NCBI GenBank assembly: GCA_905250885.1
Contig: CAJNOQ010001718.1
Location: forward strand, 1 to 29,083
From: Didymodactylos carnosus
Taxonomy: Eukaryota > Rotifera > Eurotatoria > Philodinida > Philodinidae
Direction: 5' to 3'
DNA length: 29,083 bases
In this document: positions 11,480 to 22,803 of the stretch, one piece after another
How the letters are laid out: each line of letters starts with the position of its first letter
Numbering within the stretch: position 1 is the stretch's first letter
The notes under the pieces: model-generated
Seen by the model: only the letters and a program-made list of their open reading frames with translations
Told to the model about the DNA's origin: nothing
The model's database searches: none
Position numbers and translations under genes: made by a program

Positions 11480-14400
11480 GTATGTGTTCATCCATCAGAA
11501 AAATAAAAAATATTTTTCTTTCCTTCTATATCATTATCATCAACATTACAGTTGTAATCTCTGCATAGTTTTTCCTTCGCACATCGGTGTTGATATGCGA
11601 GAAGGCGATAAGAATACGATTATTATGCAATCAAACGATGTGATGTTGAGAGAACAACGTTAATACGAGGTCAAGAGAAATGATATCATTGCCCAGTGCA
11701 CCTTTTTTTTTCTTCTAAAATATCAATTTTAAGGTATTTATCATTAGGCCTTGACGGTGACGATAAAAAATAATAAGACTTCCTATAATTTCCTTAAAAA
11801 TTAATTCCACTACATATAACAGTTAAAGTACATCGAAATGAAGAAAGTTAGTTAAAATATTATTCAGATGTGCATTCGAAAATTGTTTAGGTTTAAATGT
11901 TGTTTCTATATAACTTGATCTTTAAAAATAAAATAGTAGAAGTTAGTTTTCAGAAAAAAAATGTTGTTTTTACCAAAATTATGATCAGTTTAGAAAGAAT
12001 TGGAACTGGCACATTTTTGAATTTTCTCGTTTCAAAATGTTAAAGTCGCAGTTCATTTTGAATACTGGATCATTTATAAACGATGATCTTTAATTTTTTT
12101 CACCGTTTCAATATCATTCTTCTACTCACACTGACTTCAGTTTTGGGGAAAAAAATTTATTTTGCCAATTGATTTATCATATTGATGGTGAAGGTGCCTA
12201 ACTAGATGTGAAGATAGATCATAGGATTTTTTCATGTTGAAACAGTTTCTAAAAAATAAGTTTATCAACACACAAACAGTCTTTGATATTATTGTATAAT
12301 CACATTGACAGGATGGCAATAAATAGAATGATTGATTTAACAAATGTTCAGATTTAGTCTTAACAACGTTGTAAGAGAATTCGTCACTGTTATCTTGATT
12401 AATCTTTTGAATAGGCAAATAAGTCACACGTTGTTTTGGTATCAACGACAGCCCAAATAGTAACCCAAGTGTGTTGAACCTTTACATTTCTTCCTATCAA
12501 TGCAAGTTCCAATACTTTATCACTGACAGAACAAATAGTTCTTAATGAAATGTGGAAAAATAGAATATAAATACAAATAAGATTGAATACAAAAATATGA
12601 CGGCAAAACACATTCGTAGTGCTGTTAGTTCATAAGATAATGTAAGCAATTTTCTAGCTCTCTACAAATGACTGATATATCTGCTGCTGGTTGCTGCGCT
12701 TTATTTTTTTCATGACCTTCATCGAACCCATCCACTTCATATTCTCTTCGCTTCTATTTGTTGTTGTCTAGAACGTATTCAAATGCATGTGAAAAGTCAC
12801 CAGTTTCAAGCTGTTCTTCTTCATAACGATGGTGTGTATAGTCCTACTAATCGCTGAGGTTTTTATCCTTCACTTCTTCACTGTCATCAGTAACTAGACC
12901 ACCATTTAACGGTAATGTAACAATGAAGTTACGTACGAATGAAGTCAATCATCATCATCCGATTAATTAACGACAAAGTTTCACCTTACGAACGAATCAA
13001 TCTCATCATAGCATTTCCATCCTACTGTGTATGAGGTTCGGCAAAGTGAACTCCATTTTGTCCGACGGAGTTACTGTACTCTAATCAGTTCGTTGTTCAT
13101 ATACTCCACCAGATACTACTTGTTACTATTTTAAAACAGAATAAAGAAAAACTGAAATCTTTTTCTAGTTTGTGTAAACAATTTATTAACTGAAATTGAT
13201 ATCATTCTTTGTATTAATTCTAGTGATTCAAGCTCATTGATCAATACGAACTACAAAGTCGATAATTATTCACCTCAGAATCAACATACATATGATTCAT
13301 CTACTACTCTCCAAAGCGATCAGTTGGCGTTCAGTGGAATCACCATAAAAGTATGGATTTATTTTATGTTATCATTACGCTCACAGGATGTTATTCATCA
13401 TTACAATCCTATACTGTTGAAGAGTCACGTGATTTTTTCCTATTTGTCTGATTAAATGAGTGTAAAAATATTCGTGTTAGGTTGTGAAAACGTTTAGCCT
13501 ATATTTTATCTTTTCAACTGCAAGGTTAGTTTGATGTTTTTTCTTTGTCTATAACGAACGCATTTCATCCATTAACAAACAGACAACTATAGTTACAGAC
13601 CTATTTCTGAACGTTTGTTTTGCCTTGAGATATAAAATACCAATAAATAAGATATACAATAAAGACTACATTATATTATTCACTATATGGGATACAGTTC
13701 AGATTGAGACAAAGATATGTCAGTCAGTACATACGGTTTAATTAAAAATAATTTTTTTTCTCGTTTAATTGACAGAAGAAAAGAAATGAAGTGTGTTCAT
13801 GCTTGTGTTAGAAACCATATGAATGAACATAAAGTTGGTTGTAATCGTGCGTAAAACGTGCTGTCGTAACTATGCTGATGATGATTTCAGATATGTAATA
13901 TTAGCAGAGATAACGAAGAATAAAAGAAATCTATTTACACTAATTTTACTTGAGATAAGAAAAAAATTGCATAATATACATGACATAGTTTAAACAACTT
14001 TCTGCAAATCAATATTAACCTCGTTTCTTCTGACTGATTCTATATAGATTAACTAGTTTTGAGTGAAATACATAATGGATGTCGAAAAACTGATTAAACA
14101 CTGGATTTTACGAAGATCTATGTTATTCTATTTATTACATATCAATCTATCAATAAAGAGGTCAAATTAAATTGAAAGTGTGTCGTGATAATATGCTGTC
14201 GTTAAACTCGAGTAATTGTTCTCTCTCTCTCTTTTTCTGTATATCAACGTCTATAGCATCCCTATATCGATATAAAATATTTGTCTCGCTATTGAAATAT
14301 ATAATAGATGAATAAATCAATATGATGACAAATCTCGCTTTCCCTTATTGTCCTCATATAAGACATAGTGTTGCATAGACATAAAGTGTTGTTAATCGCA

Positions 14401-17400
14401 TCAATGAATCACATTTTTTTGCTAAAAGCTTGCCATTTGTTTTAGAAAACTTTTCTTCGTTGACCACATTGAACACGGCTTAGATCTCGTAAGTTTTTCG
14501 CAGCCGATTCGATTTGTTTACGTGATCGATGAATTATAGACAGAGTAACAGTAATTTTAGACATACATGAAGGTAAACATTGAAATTCGATAGACGATCT
14601 TCTTCAAGTATGACTCAAATAGAAAGGAAGACGTTGTAGGTATTTCGATACTCTGGGAGAGAAAAACCATCAGTTTTAGATATTCTTGTGATTATTGTAA
14701 TAAACAGGCATTATGTTCCCTCAAGGATGTATACTTTGATGTTTTTACAACAGTCATATAAACTATTGTTTGTGATAAATATAACATCTGTATACAAATT
14801 TTCTTCCAGTTATCCTTCTCATTATTTAGACTATTACTATTAAAACTCTCTATGAAAGAAAAATGATCAGATGAAAAATCAAATTTATGAGTTCGATGTT
14901 GCGACTCAATATTCTGACTTATCTAATCCGATCCGGCTCTCTCCATCAATATAAAGGACAATAGCGTCCAAAATATTGAAAATACTTTTTAGAACATTGA
15001 AGACGGTTGAGTTGTGTGAAATGTAGACTGTTCGCGACTATATCTCGTATTTTAAGTGACAATAAATCTAAAAAAAATATTAAAATTCTTAGAATAGGGT
15101 ACGTAATAGGCCGTTATACTTACGTATAAAATGATTTTTGTTCTAATCAAGTTAAGCTCATAAATATGAACATTTGTTAATCAAATATTTTTCTCTTCAT
15201 CGAAAATTCTTTTGTCATTTGATTATATAAATCTATCGAATAATAAAAATAGATCAAAATAGTAGTGTTTTGTTAACAAATATTGTTCAAACAATACGAC
15301 GCAAACGATACAACTTTGTATTGTGTGTATATATATATATTGACCGGTCGGCAACTTTTTTTATTGAACAATTGCCTTTGTTACATTTCCTGTATGCACA
15401 AACATACACATGCACAATAAACATAAAAAACCGTATAGAATTAAAAACAGACTCAGACATCTCCCAAGTGGCTGACTATTCAACAACACTGAGTGAACGG
15501 AAATGATAGAAGAACAAAAAGAAATTTTTCTATGTAAGGTCAACTGATGCGGTAATATTTAATAAACTGATCGCCTATATATCGCTGTCATCACCACTCA
15601 TTGATCGAACGGTGACACCAATTTTCACTGACAGCAGAACAGAATTCCTCAAGGTGAATCACATCTATATTACACCAAAGACTGTTCATAATGAATATTT
15701 TCAAAAACAAAGTAATTTTGATTAGCACAGCTGTATTTCATATATATATAGTAGAAAAACGGTCAATTTATCTCACTATTTGAAATAGCTGTTGTTCAAC
15801 CTTTTCCTTGATTAGTAGCACACTATAGTCCGTATATATATGTGTGTATGTGTCTCTCTGTATGTGATCAAGTGAACATTATTATTCAGACTTAAACAGA
15901 AGAAGAAAAAAAACAATTAGCATCTTTTTTATGTGTATGCATATAGGATATTAGTGGTGAAAATTACATCATTTATTTTCTTATCCACTAAAGCCCTTTC
16001 GGCAAGGTTTTATCATCCTTGACTATGTCTTATATTTATTCATTAATATAACGTATTTTCACGTACATTACATTAAAGAGTGTAGAGTTATATCTAGATG
16101 AATTAACATCAATTTATACATACAGAAGAGAAAAACGATAAAGATCTTTAAAGTTAACCTAAAGCGCTCATAAAACTGCTTACCTGTATCAATAGAAGAA
16201 GTGTTTCTTAAATCGCATACAGCTATAAAAAAATGATGACCAAATTTCTAGTGCATTTTTGAACAAAATAACAACAACATTATTTCTTATTTAAGGATGT
16301 TATACTTCGTCGAAATGATCCAAATGAGAGACTTGGTCTTACTTTATGTTATGGTATAACTCCAAGTGCCACAAATATTTACATACAAGATGTAAATTAC
16401 AGCTCAAAAACACATTTATCTTCGATATCACAGATTGTTTAAATTTTAGGTTGAACCCGATAGTGTTGCTCATCGTTCGAATAGTCTTCGAACAGGTGAT
16501 CAAATATTAAAAATAAATAATAAAGAAGTGAAAAGTCGTGATGAAGCAATACGTCTAGTACACAATGTTTGTATAATTATACTACAAATACTTCGATTTC
16601 AGGTAACATTACTTGTATTCCATTAAGGAGGCTATCTTCTCTCATCGAAAAAACGATTTTCCACATGAATAAAATACTCTCTTTCAGAATCTATATCGCT
16701 CGATACTAAGTTTTGTCTGCTTTCTGACATTTCTTGTCAAGTTTTCTGATTAACAACTCATGTGTTTTTCAGAAGTGAAGACCAGCTTTTTTAAGGTGAA
16801 AAATATTCAAAATCATTCGTTCTGTTTCAAGAGTAATACATTCATTTACAGTAATCAGATGTATAGATTTCTTCTCATCTCCCCCTTAGTTTCGAGAAAA
16901 TTTACCATTTCCATGGTCACACCTATCAGCCAGTTGTTCTTCAAACAATGAGAAGAAATTAATACCTATAATAAAGTCAAATTACTGTAATACAACAACA
17001 TCGTCGGATGTTTATATTAACAATGCAAAAGAAGGTGATAGTGGTGTGCTGATGGCAACAGACACGGAAAATAAATCAAAATCGTTAACTTGGGTAAATG
17101 CCTATGGAAACAATGGCGTAGACACGAAATGACACTAACCGACTATTCTTTTACCTTAGCACTCCAGTCAAAATCTCAATAATAGAAGATATTTACCTAC
17201 ACGTTTATCATTGAACTCACAATATGAACAGCGGTTTTCATCGACTAATTGCTGTTCATGTCGAAGATGTCGTCTCATTCGCTTATACTCTAAAGAAATT
17301 CGTTATCGTCGATGTATATCACTGAACGATTTTTCATTAGTTCATGATGATACGATGGTATTACGAAAAACTCCTTCACGTACAATAGCAGAGGAAAGTA

Positions 17401-18206
17401 GAGCCTCAATACCTAGTTCAAGAAGTTTAATATTTCATAATCAAAGTGCAATTTTAAAACCATTACCATTTCGCAATGACACGCAAAATGACACGCAATC
17501 AGATGAAATTGAATCATTATTAATTCGTGAAGATTTTTATCCACATGATGTATTTACTACTATGAAGTGTGATAGCGACAGTGGTCTAGGTCAACAATGT
17601 GAAGAATCAACAACTGCCACAACAGTGAATAATACTGATCCACTTCTGGCAGCTATTTCATCGCCGGTGGTTCTCAATTGTTATTCAACATTATCTGTAA
17701 AAATGCCAAAAATTCAACCACCGCCAACTCCAACTCAGTGGTCATTTAAATACATTGGTACTCGTCAACAACGTTTGCTGTTGAGAAATCGTATTTTACG
17801 TGCAAGAGAAAAGCGAATATTAGAAGAACGATGTTTAACAACCGATGAAGAATATATGTCTGAATTAAAAACAGGTAAATATTGGACAAAAAATGAACGT
17901 AAACGACATTTACAACATGCAAAAGAATATCGTCAGCGACAAAAATTTATGATGAAATCATCCAAATTATTAGCGTCATCCCGAACATCGTTATCGACAA
18001 CAACAACACGTGAAGATGATTACGATTTATTAACGAGAATATTTTTAAGAACAAATGCTGGTGAACAGATGAAAGAAAATTCTAATTTATTTCAAACATT
18101 TTGTCAGCAACATGAGATTGAAAAACAAAATTTAATTAAAACACATAGTATATCAAGTACAAGTATGGGAACCAGTAGTAGTATAGATACATTTGTGATA
18201 TTATAA
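11352..18206 (+). CDS. PDZRN3/PDZRN4/PDZD4-like PDZ protein, 5' end not seen
   Basis: Six exons with GT-AG junctions and consistent phases: 11352-11479, 13224-13350, 16296-16391, 16450-16602, 16890-17093, 17160-18206 (TAA). Introns are 1744, 2945, 58, 287 and 66 nt. They give 584 codons of the C-terminal part. Residues about 78-160 are a PDZ domain with an LGLTLCYG carboxylate-binding loop and the LRTGDQILKINNKEV turn, closest in memory to PDZ2 of PDZRN3/4. About 429-503 match the family's conserved C-terminal block (TTDEEYMSELKTGKYWTK, ERKRHLQHAKEYRQRQKFMM). The end, FVIL, could be a class II PDZ ligand. In vertebrates PDZRN3 and PDZRN4 are RING-type ubiquitin ligases at junctions and synapses, whereas PDZD4 lacks the RING and has one PDZ. 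No RING, TRAF finger or PDZ1 exon is visible, so it cannot be decided which type this is. Confidence 0.8.
11552..11663 (+). CDS. possible alternative 3'-terminal exon
   Basis: Acceptor AACATTACAG lies 72 nt after the donor at 11480. The first base completes the same Thr codon and 36 further codons stay open until TAA at 11661. Splicing here instead of to 13224 would give an isoform that ends before the PDZ domain. The segment has plausible but not compelling codon use and could be a chance ORF. Confidence 0.25.
13224..13350 (+). CDS. PDZ gene exon, linker and first PDZ strand
   Basis: Acceptor TTAATTCTAG and donor GTATGG bound an exon that begins with one base of a split codon and ends in phase 0. 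It encodes a polar linker ending in LAFSGITIK, the first beta strand of the PDZ domain, which continues directly in the exon at 16296 (DVILRRNDPNE). Confidence 0.75.
13351..16295 (+). other. 2.9-kb intron of the PDZ gene
   Basis: Bounded by GTATGG and TTATTTAAG. It is AT-rich with short TC, TA and T tracts (for example 14221-14235 and 15327-15341). Short open frames inside it have no coding character. No nested gene was seen. It is about 50 times longer than the 58- and 66-nt introns of the same gene. Confidence 0.65.
16296..16602 (+). CDS. PDZ domain core, two exons
   Basis: Exons 16296-16391 (32 codons) and 16450-16602 (51 codons) are split by a 58-nt GT-AG intron. The first holds the carboxylate-binding loop (NERLGLTLCYG) and strand IYIQD. 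The second holds VEPDSVAHRS, the GDQILKINNKEV turn and the alpha-B helix SRDEAIRLVHN. The segment after the helix (VCIIILQILRFQ) would be the last strand. It is hydrophobic, and an earlier donor at GTTTGT (16566) is a conceivable alternative. Confidence 0.85.
16890..17093 (+). CDS. PDZ gene exon, post-PDZ linker
   Basis: A strong polypyrimidine acceptor (TTCTCATCTCCCCCTTAG) and donor GTAAAT bound 68 codons in phase 0. The product is polar and includes AKEGDSGVLMATDTENKS. This resembles the KDSGV-type motif found after PDZ2 in PDZRN proteins. A longer-looking frame that overlaps this exon (16760-16951) is a shadow. Confidence 0.75.
17160..18206 (+). CDS. PDZ gene 3'-terminal coding exon
   Basis: Acceptor TTTTACCTTAG, 349 codons including TAA at 18204. 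It opens with HSSQNLNNRRYLPTRLSL and contains a Cys/Arg-rich patch (CCSCRRCRLIRLYSKEI), a long low-complexity part, and at 17736-17960 the block conserved in the PDZRN/PDZD4 family: W-x-x-K-Y then LRARE, TTDEE, SELKTGKYW and FMMKSS. The tail is Ser/Thr-rich and ends DTFVIL. Confidence 0.85.
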   Translation, partial: HSSQNLNNRRYLPTRLSLNSQYEQRFSSTNCCSCRRCRLIRLYSKEIRYRRCISLNDFSLVHDDTMVLRKTPSRTIAEESRASIPSSRSLIFHNQSAILKPLPFRNDTQNDTQSDEIESLLIREDFYPHDVFTTMKCDSDSGLGQQCEESTTATTVNNTDPLLAAISSPVVLNCYSTLSVKMPKIQPPPTPTQWSFKYIGTRQQRLLLRNRILRAREKRILEERCLTTDEEYMSELKTGKYWTKNERKRHLQHAKEYRQRQKFMMKSSKLLASSRTSLSTTTTREDDYDLLTRIFLRTNAGEQMKENSNLFQTFCQQHEIEKQNLIKTHSISSTSMGTSSSIDTFVIL

Positions 18207-18223
18207 AGAAGTTTTTCTACTTT

Positions 18224-18229
18224 AATAAA
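18224..18229 (+). other. poly(A) signal AATAAA
   Basis: The canonical hexamer lies 17 nt after the TAA of the PDZ gene, implying a very short 3' UTR if used. Confidence 0.55.
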
Positions 18230-20956
18230 TTAAGCACAACATTTTCGAAGAGTGAAAAAGAAATCTACAGAATTTTCTCAATAACTGTTGTGAGAAGGCA
18301 AATAATTTTACTAGTACCATGTACAAGTGGTTTATACATTAGTATGCCACTGTTCTTTAGAATTTGAATAGAATTGGATAAGAAGAAAATACTCAACATT
18401 AAGTCGAGCCAGGTGTTGTAAAGTGCAATGGGAACGCTTATGCCTCACCTCCTCCACATACATGCACATTTTAAAGAACTGTTGATTCAGAAAAGAACTA
18501 GAGGAACGACAAATCGATAAAACTAAAATAGGATCTATGACTCAACCACTGTGAATCACCTTCATTTCACAAACAAATTTACATTACAAGGATTGTTAGA
18601 CATAAAATTTAACGATTTAACGAGGATAAATTAAACGGTTTTTATATCTTACAACTACAGTCAAATGTAACAGAGAACAAAGTCACTGGAATTAGTGTAA
18701 ATCATATCAAACACATTACCAGTGTATAGTCGTATATGTTATTTCCCTTGTTTTCGAGCTTCAGTTATGAGCTTCAGTTGTCTGTCCGTAGTAGATGTAC
18801 CTGCATACGAATACTCGCTCCAAGTACCCTCGCAAGTTTTATCCAACATACGTGGAAATTTTCGCAAGTAAATCTAGAACTTAACAAGAAAGTCGAGTAC
18901 TCAAATTATTTTACCTTCTTGTTAAGTACGTGGCCAAACACTTATTCAAGTAACTCATGAGTATCTGCAAGAAATCCAACAAGTATAGGCATGCAGCGGT
19001 TACAGCTGACAGAAATCGGTCGTAACCGAAAATGTTGCACAGGTTCTTGAAAATACGTTTGACACAATATGAAGGAAGCATCTGTTGTTCAATCAACAAC
19101 TGTTCATCCCGGAACAAAAATGCACGGTGTACAAAATCAGAAATAAGCCAAATAAGTGGTATTTCTGACTTTTCACCATGAAGGAAGGGTTTCTCGAAAT
19201 TTTGCTTAGATAACAAAAGTATGGCAAATTCAATTTCCTAGACTTTATCTGCTGGATGTACCTTTATACAAATCGATCATCACGATCAAAACTGATATTT
19301 ACTGCTTTTCAGCTATACCAACTTTTCAGCTATACCAACAAAAACTCAAATTTAAATTGAAAATGTAATAAACAAATAAAGGACAGATTTTTACCCGATA
19401 GGTAAGCATACTATGAAAACATGGTTTACTTCAGTAGGAGCCAGCCAGACCCTGAAGTAAAAAGCCGAACGTCCGAAAACAGATTCTGATAGCGTAAGGT
19501 TAGTAGTATATACTGACAAGATTTGAAGCTTATCAACTTGCACAACCCAGAGAAATCCATCATCGAAAATAGACACCAAACTGGCGTGCCACGGCTTCCC
19601 TTGAATCGAAAAGTTTTTTTGAGTTGATAGATGTGTAGTACTCGTTGTCTAGTATATAACCACCAAAAATCTCGATTGGAAATGTTATTGGTGAATTATG
19701 TCAGATCATACAAAAAGTCATAAAACGTGTGGAATAGAGTGATGTGTCAAGATAAAAAATTTATGCCCGATCAATGAAACACCACTAAAGACTAAAAATT
19801 TCAGAATATACTCAACTTTAATAGGGCTACAAACCCGCGAAATCAGAATTAAATTAAACAAAAAAAATTGAGCACACTAGGTCGCCGCTATCGTGCAATT
19901 ACTCCTAAGCTGCTCAATCGATATCCAGATTTTTCGTTGAAACCTTCTTGAATTTTTTGACCGGAAGTTATACCTTTGGCAAGTTATGAAATTTTCGTAA
20001 AAGTCCTAAAAACAGCCGAAAATAATAACTATACAAAAATGCAATTTATTTTGTTTACATCTCGCTCTAGAAAGTAAGCATTCATAAAAGCAGAAAGAAA
20101 AAGCCACCGAAAGAAAAAGAGAGATTATCATTTTATCAATAAATTACAATTTTGAAAAAAAGATTTGTGGAAAGAACTCTGTCTTTATATTTTTCACACT
20201 TTTTGGAAAAAATAAATATATCTCAGAAGTCACGAAGGATAGTTGAATAAACGCTGAAATTTTCGTCAAGTTTGAAGAACACATATAGTGGGAGATTTCT
20301 GGTGGAATCACCCAATATATCTGGAACACAAAACAAAAAGTTTCGACTAGGCATCTTCTCGATGACTTAGACATAGTACCCAAGTGAACAGTTACCTATG
20401 TGTACAAGCGGAAGTCTCTCATTGAATAGAAAAGTACACTGGCGCAAAAGAAAGCGAACATCACTAACAAAATATATCCTAGACGGGAATAAAAACCATA
20501 TGAGATTCAATGTGAATAAATACCATGTATTTACATAGAAATGAAGTAGTAGCCTGATACAGACAGTTAGAATCGATGTTGGCTAGAGACAGACAACTGC
20601 ATAAACATGAAGACTGAAGCGAACCTGCTATAGAAACAACGATGTATTAAGACTTGATATTGTTTCCAAAGTTCTTAATGAGGCATGCCTTCCTATGTAG
20701 CAAGTAGAGGCATCAAATGACTGCTTTAGTTTCAAGATTAGCGTTCAAATTTTCGCTTTTAATCTTCTTATTTGGAGACTCCTGAATCTGTCTGAGAGAG
20801 ATCTTTTCAGTCATGGATAAACAGGGAAGTTGATATGTAATCATTCAATCCGAGCAGTATCACCAATGCTGGCGTACTCATACGACATGGAAAAATATTA
20901 ATTGCAATCAACTGTGTATATTTTCTTTCTAACATTAGCTACTTTCGAATATTCTA
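18230..20956. other. intergenic, no gene supported
   Basis: G+C is somewhat higher than upstream and several 60-100 codon frames exist on the minus strand (18911-19216, 19391-19579, 20144-20383), but none shows a domain, a start context or splice sites. A hairpin with 9-bp arms occurs at 19137-19168. At 20435-20450 the sequence TACACTGGCGCAAAAG looks like a Tc1-type transposon end, without a recognisable partner. Confidence 0.4.
19305..19338. repeat. 17-bp tandem duplication
   Basis: CTTTTCAGCTATACCAA occurs twice in exact tandem. It is probably a simple replication or repair duplication. Confidence 0.8.
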
Positions 20957-21654
20957 TTAGAAATTACTATCGGTTCCAAAATAGAAGAACAGTAGTTATT
21001 TTTTGAATAACCCAGCATCAAATAAAGATAGAGGCTTGTGGCTTTCACCACTCGATAGCCAAGACTCGAGGCAATCTTTCTACAAGCAAAATCGATTTTC
21101 GGAAAATGCTTCGGATCTTTGGAAAACTAGCTTGGATTTTACGAAATTCAAATAGGGATCTATTGGTTTTTTTGGGAGCATATATCGTCCGAAGTGTCCT
21201 CTACGAAACTGAATCCGAGGGACATCTTAAAAATCCATGATTCGGGAACTATGAACATTTTTCCTGAAGCCTTAACACTCCTCTGCCGTTAGGTTGGGGA
21301 CTGTTAGAAATGAATGAAACCATAGATTATCGACTATGTTGAATCTCCTTGCAATGTTAGTTTTCAAATGAATTTTGACGGAGTTATGAATTTCTTTATT
21401 TTTAATGAAAATACTCAAAAACTGGGCTATTTCACCTAGTATAGGTTTTCACTCAATTCTTGCAATTTGTTCTGAAAACTAGCATTGCCACGAGATTCAA
21501 CATAGTTGATAACCTATGTTCTCATTCATTTCTGACAGTCACAAATCTAACGGTAGAGAAGTGCTGAGGCTTCCAGAAAAAGGTACATAGCTCCCGAACC
21601 ATGGATTTTCAAGGTGTCGCTCGCTTGTATTTTGGAACCGATAGTAGTTTCTAA
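20957..21654. mobile_element. foldback/MITE-like inverted-repeat element
   Basis: Outer termini at 20957-20982 and 21629-21654 are inverted repeats of 26 bp with one mismatch (TTAGAAA...CGGTTCCAAAATA). Inner arms at about 21218-21366 and 21473-21621 are a second, imperfect inverted repeat of about 150 bp, roughly 85 percent alike by eye. The left arm has about 235 bp (20983-21217) between the outer and inner match that the right arm lacks, so either the left took an insertion or the right a deletion. There is no transposase frame. A target duplication is unclear, although CGAAT lies near both ends in inverted sense. Confidence 0.65.
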
Positions 21655-21845
21655 CATTCGCATTTAATCTAACAGTGACACAAACATTTAAGAACCGTGT
21701 CACGATGAACGCAGTTAGAAAATATCATCCTGTCTTTGTTTGAGAAAAACGTCTTGGTGCTGTATGGAATTGAAACATGAAATACCTGTTATTCATGTAA
21801 TCGAACGAATATTTTATCCTTTTAAGCACACGTTAATCAGGCACT

Positions 21846-22320
21846 TTAACCCATTCTGTGTCGATCATCAAATGTAACGTGTATATCAGTATCATTTTCA
21901 TCTAGTGAGGCATCTGATTGATTATTAACTTCATAAGTGGGTTCATGATTACCCAAACACTCTTCTGGTTTTAATAAACGTTGCTGTCTATTTGTTACTT
22001 TCCTATCCGAGAATAAATTACGATCAAAACCGAATGTAATTGATTGATGCTGAAAAAAGTCTATAATGATTTACTTAATGAAATTTATTAATTGTTTTCG
22101 GAATTGGCCATATTTCAAATAAATGTGCCAAATCTTCATCACCCGCATGACGTCTTAATCGTACAATAACACCAAGCCAGAAAATTAACAAATTTTGAAT
22201 AAGAATTTTGTATTTTATGCTTTTTTCTCGTACCACTTGTTAATAGGCCTTTATCGGGTATTTCTTTTCGTATATTGTCTTTACAATTATAATAAACTGT
22301 TGACCATGTTTTGAATACCC
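21846..22320 (-). pseudogene. 3' end of an unidentified gene, frameshifted
   Basis: Three coding-like blocks follow one another on the minus strand. Block 1 (from about 22318): VFKTWSTVYYNCKDNIRKEI, ending DKGLLTS. Block 2, in a +1 frame from 22233: VREKSIKYKILIQN, a short hydrophobic helix LLIFWLGVIV, then RLRRHAGDEDLAHLFEIWP, ending at TAA 22075-22077. Block 3 (22049-21846): HQSITFGFDRNLFSDRKVTN to DDRHRMG and TAA, 67 residues, polar and acidic. Block 3 follows a clean acceptor (GACTTTTTTCAG). The only phase-matching donor directly before it would leave a 25-nt intron and needs the preceding TAA to have been a sense codon. One indel plus one stop suggests a recently broken, 5'-truncated copy. 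Family not recognised; possibly the cytoplasmic tail of a membrane protein. Confidence 0.55.
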
Positions 22321-22757
22321 TTTTTCAAAAAGTATTACTGTCGGCTAGCGTTGTAACATAAACTACATTTATTGCAAAAATGATAGGAAATTAGCATGCT
22401 TATACATTTTCACAGATATACTCCACTTAAGTCTCCCCAAATTTAACAAAGCAATATTTGCAAAGCACAGAAAAGGGGATTTTGGATATTGTGGATTACA
22501 GCTTGTTCGACTGTGGCTGGTTGAAATTTGAATATCTGATCCATTCAAGTGAGATTTTCTGAAGAGAAAATTATTTATTTCAATTTGGAATTTTGATTCT
22601 CGCTAGGCTTACGCTTTATTTGCCTTTGGTCATATTGATCTTTTTTCTCTATCGTAGATCACACTCATCATAACAGGACTCGTCTGTTTGCGAGTTTGCG
22701 AGTTGCACTTTATCCTCACAATAAAGAAAAAATTCGAAGATTTGCAGATGAACACAT

Positions 22758-22763
22758 TTTATT
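22758..22763 (-). other. poly(A) signal AATAAA of the decayed gene
   Basis: On the minus strand CAATAAAATG lies about 40 nt past the last stop of the pseudogene at 22804. No long A tract follows, so if the copy arose by retroposition its tail has decayed. Confidence 0.45.
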
Positions 22764-22803
22764 GAAAATAAAATGAAGGAATCATGCGCTCACGATCTGA
22801 CAT

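Noticed and set aside
15270..15543. Overlapping frames on both strands
   Set aside because: They lie in the 2.9-kb intron, include a TA tract, and have no coding character.
16760..16951. 63-codon plus-strand frame
   Set aside because: It overlaps the exon at 16890-17093 in another frame and runs through its acceptor. The exon frame has the splice sites and phase match.
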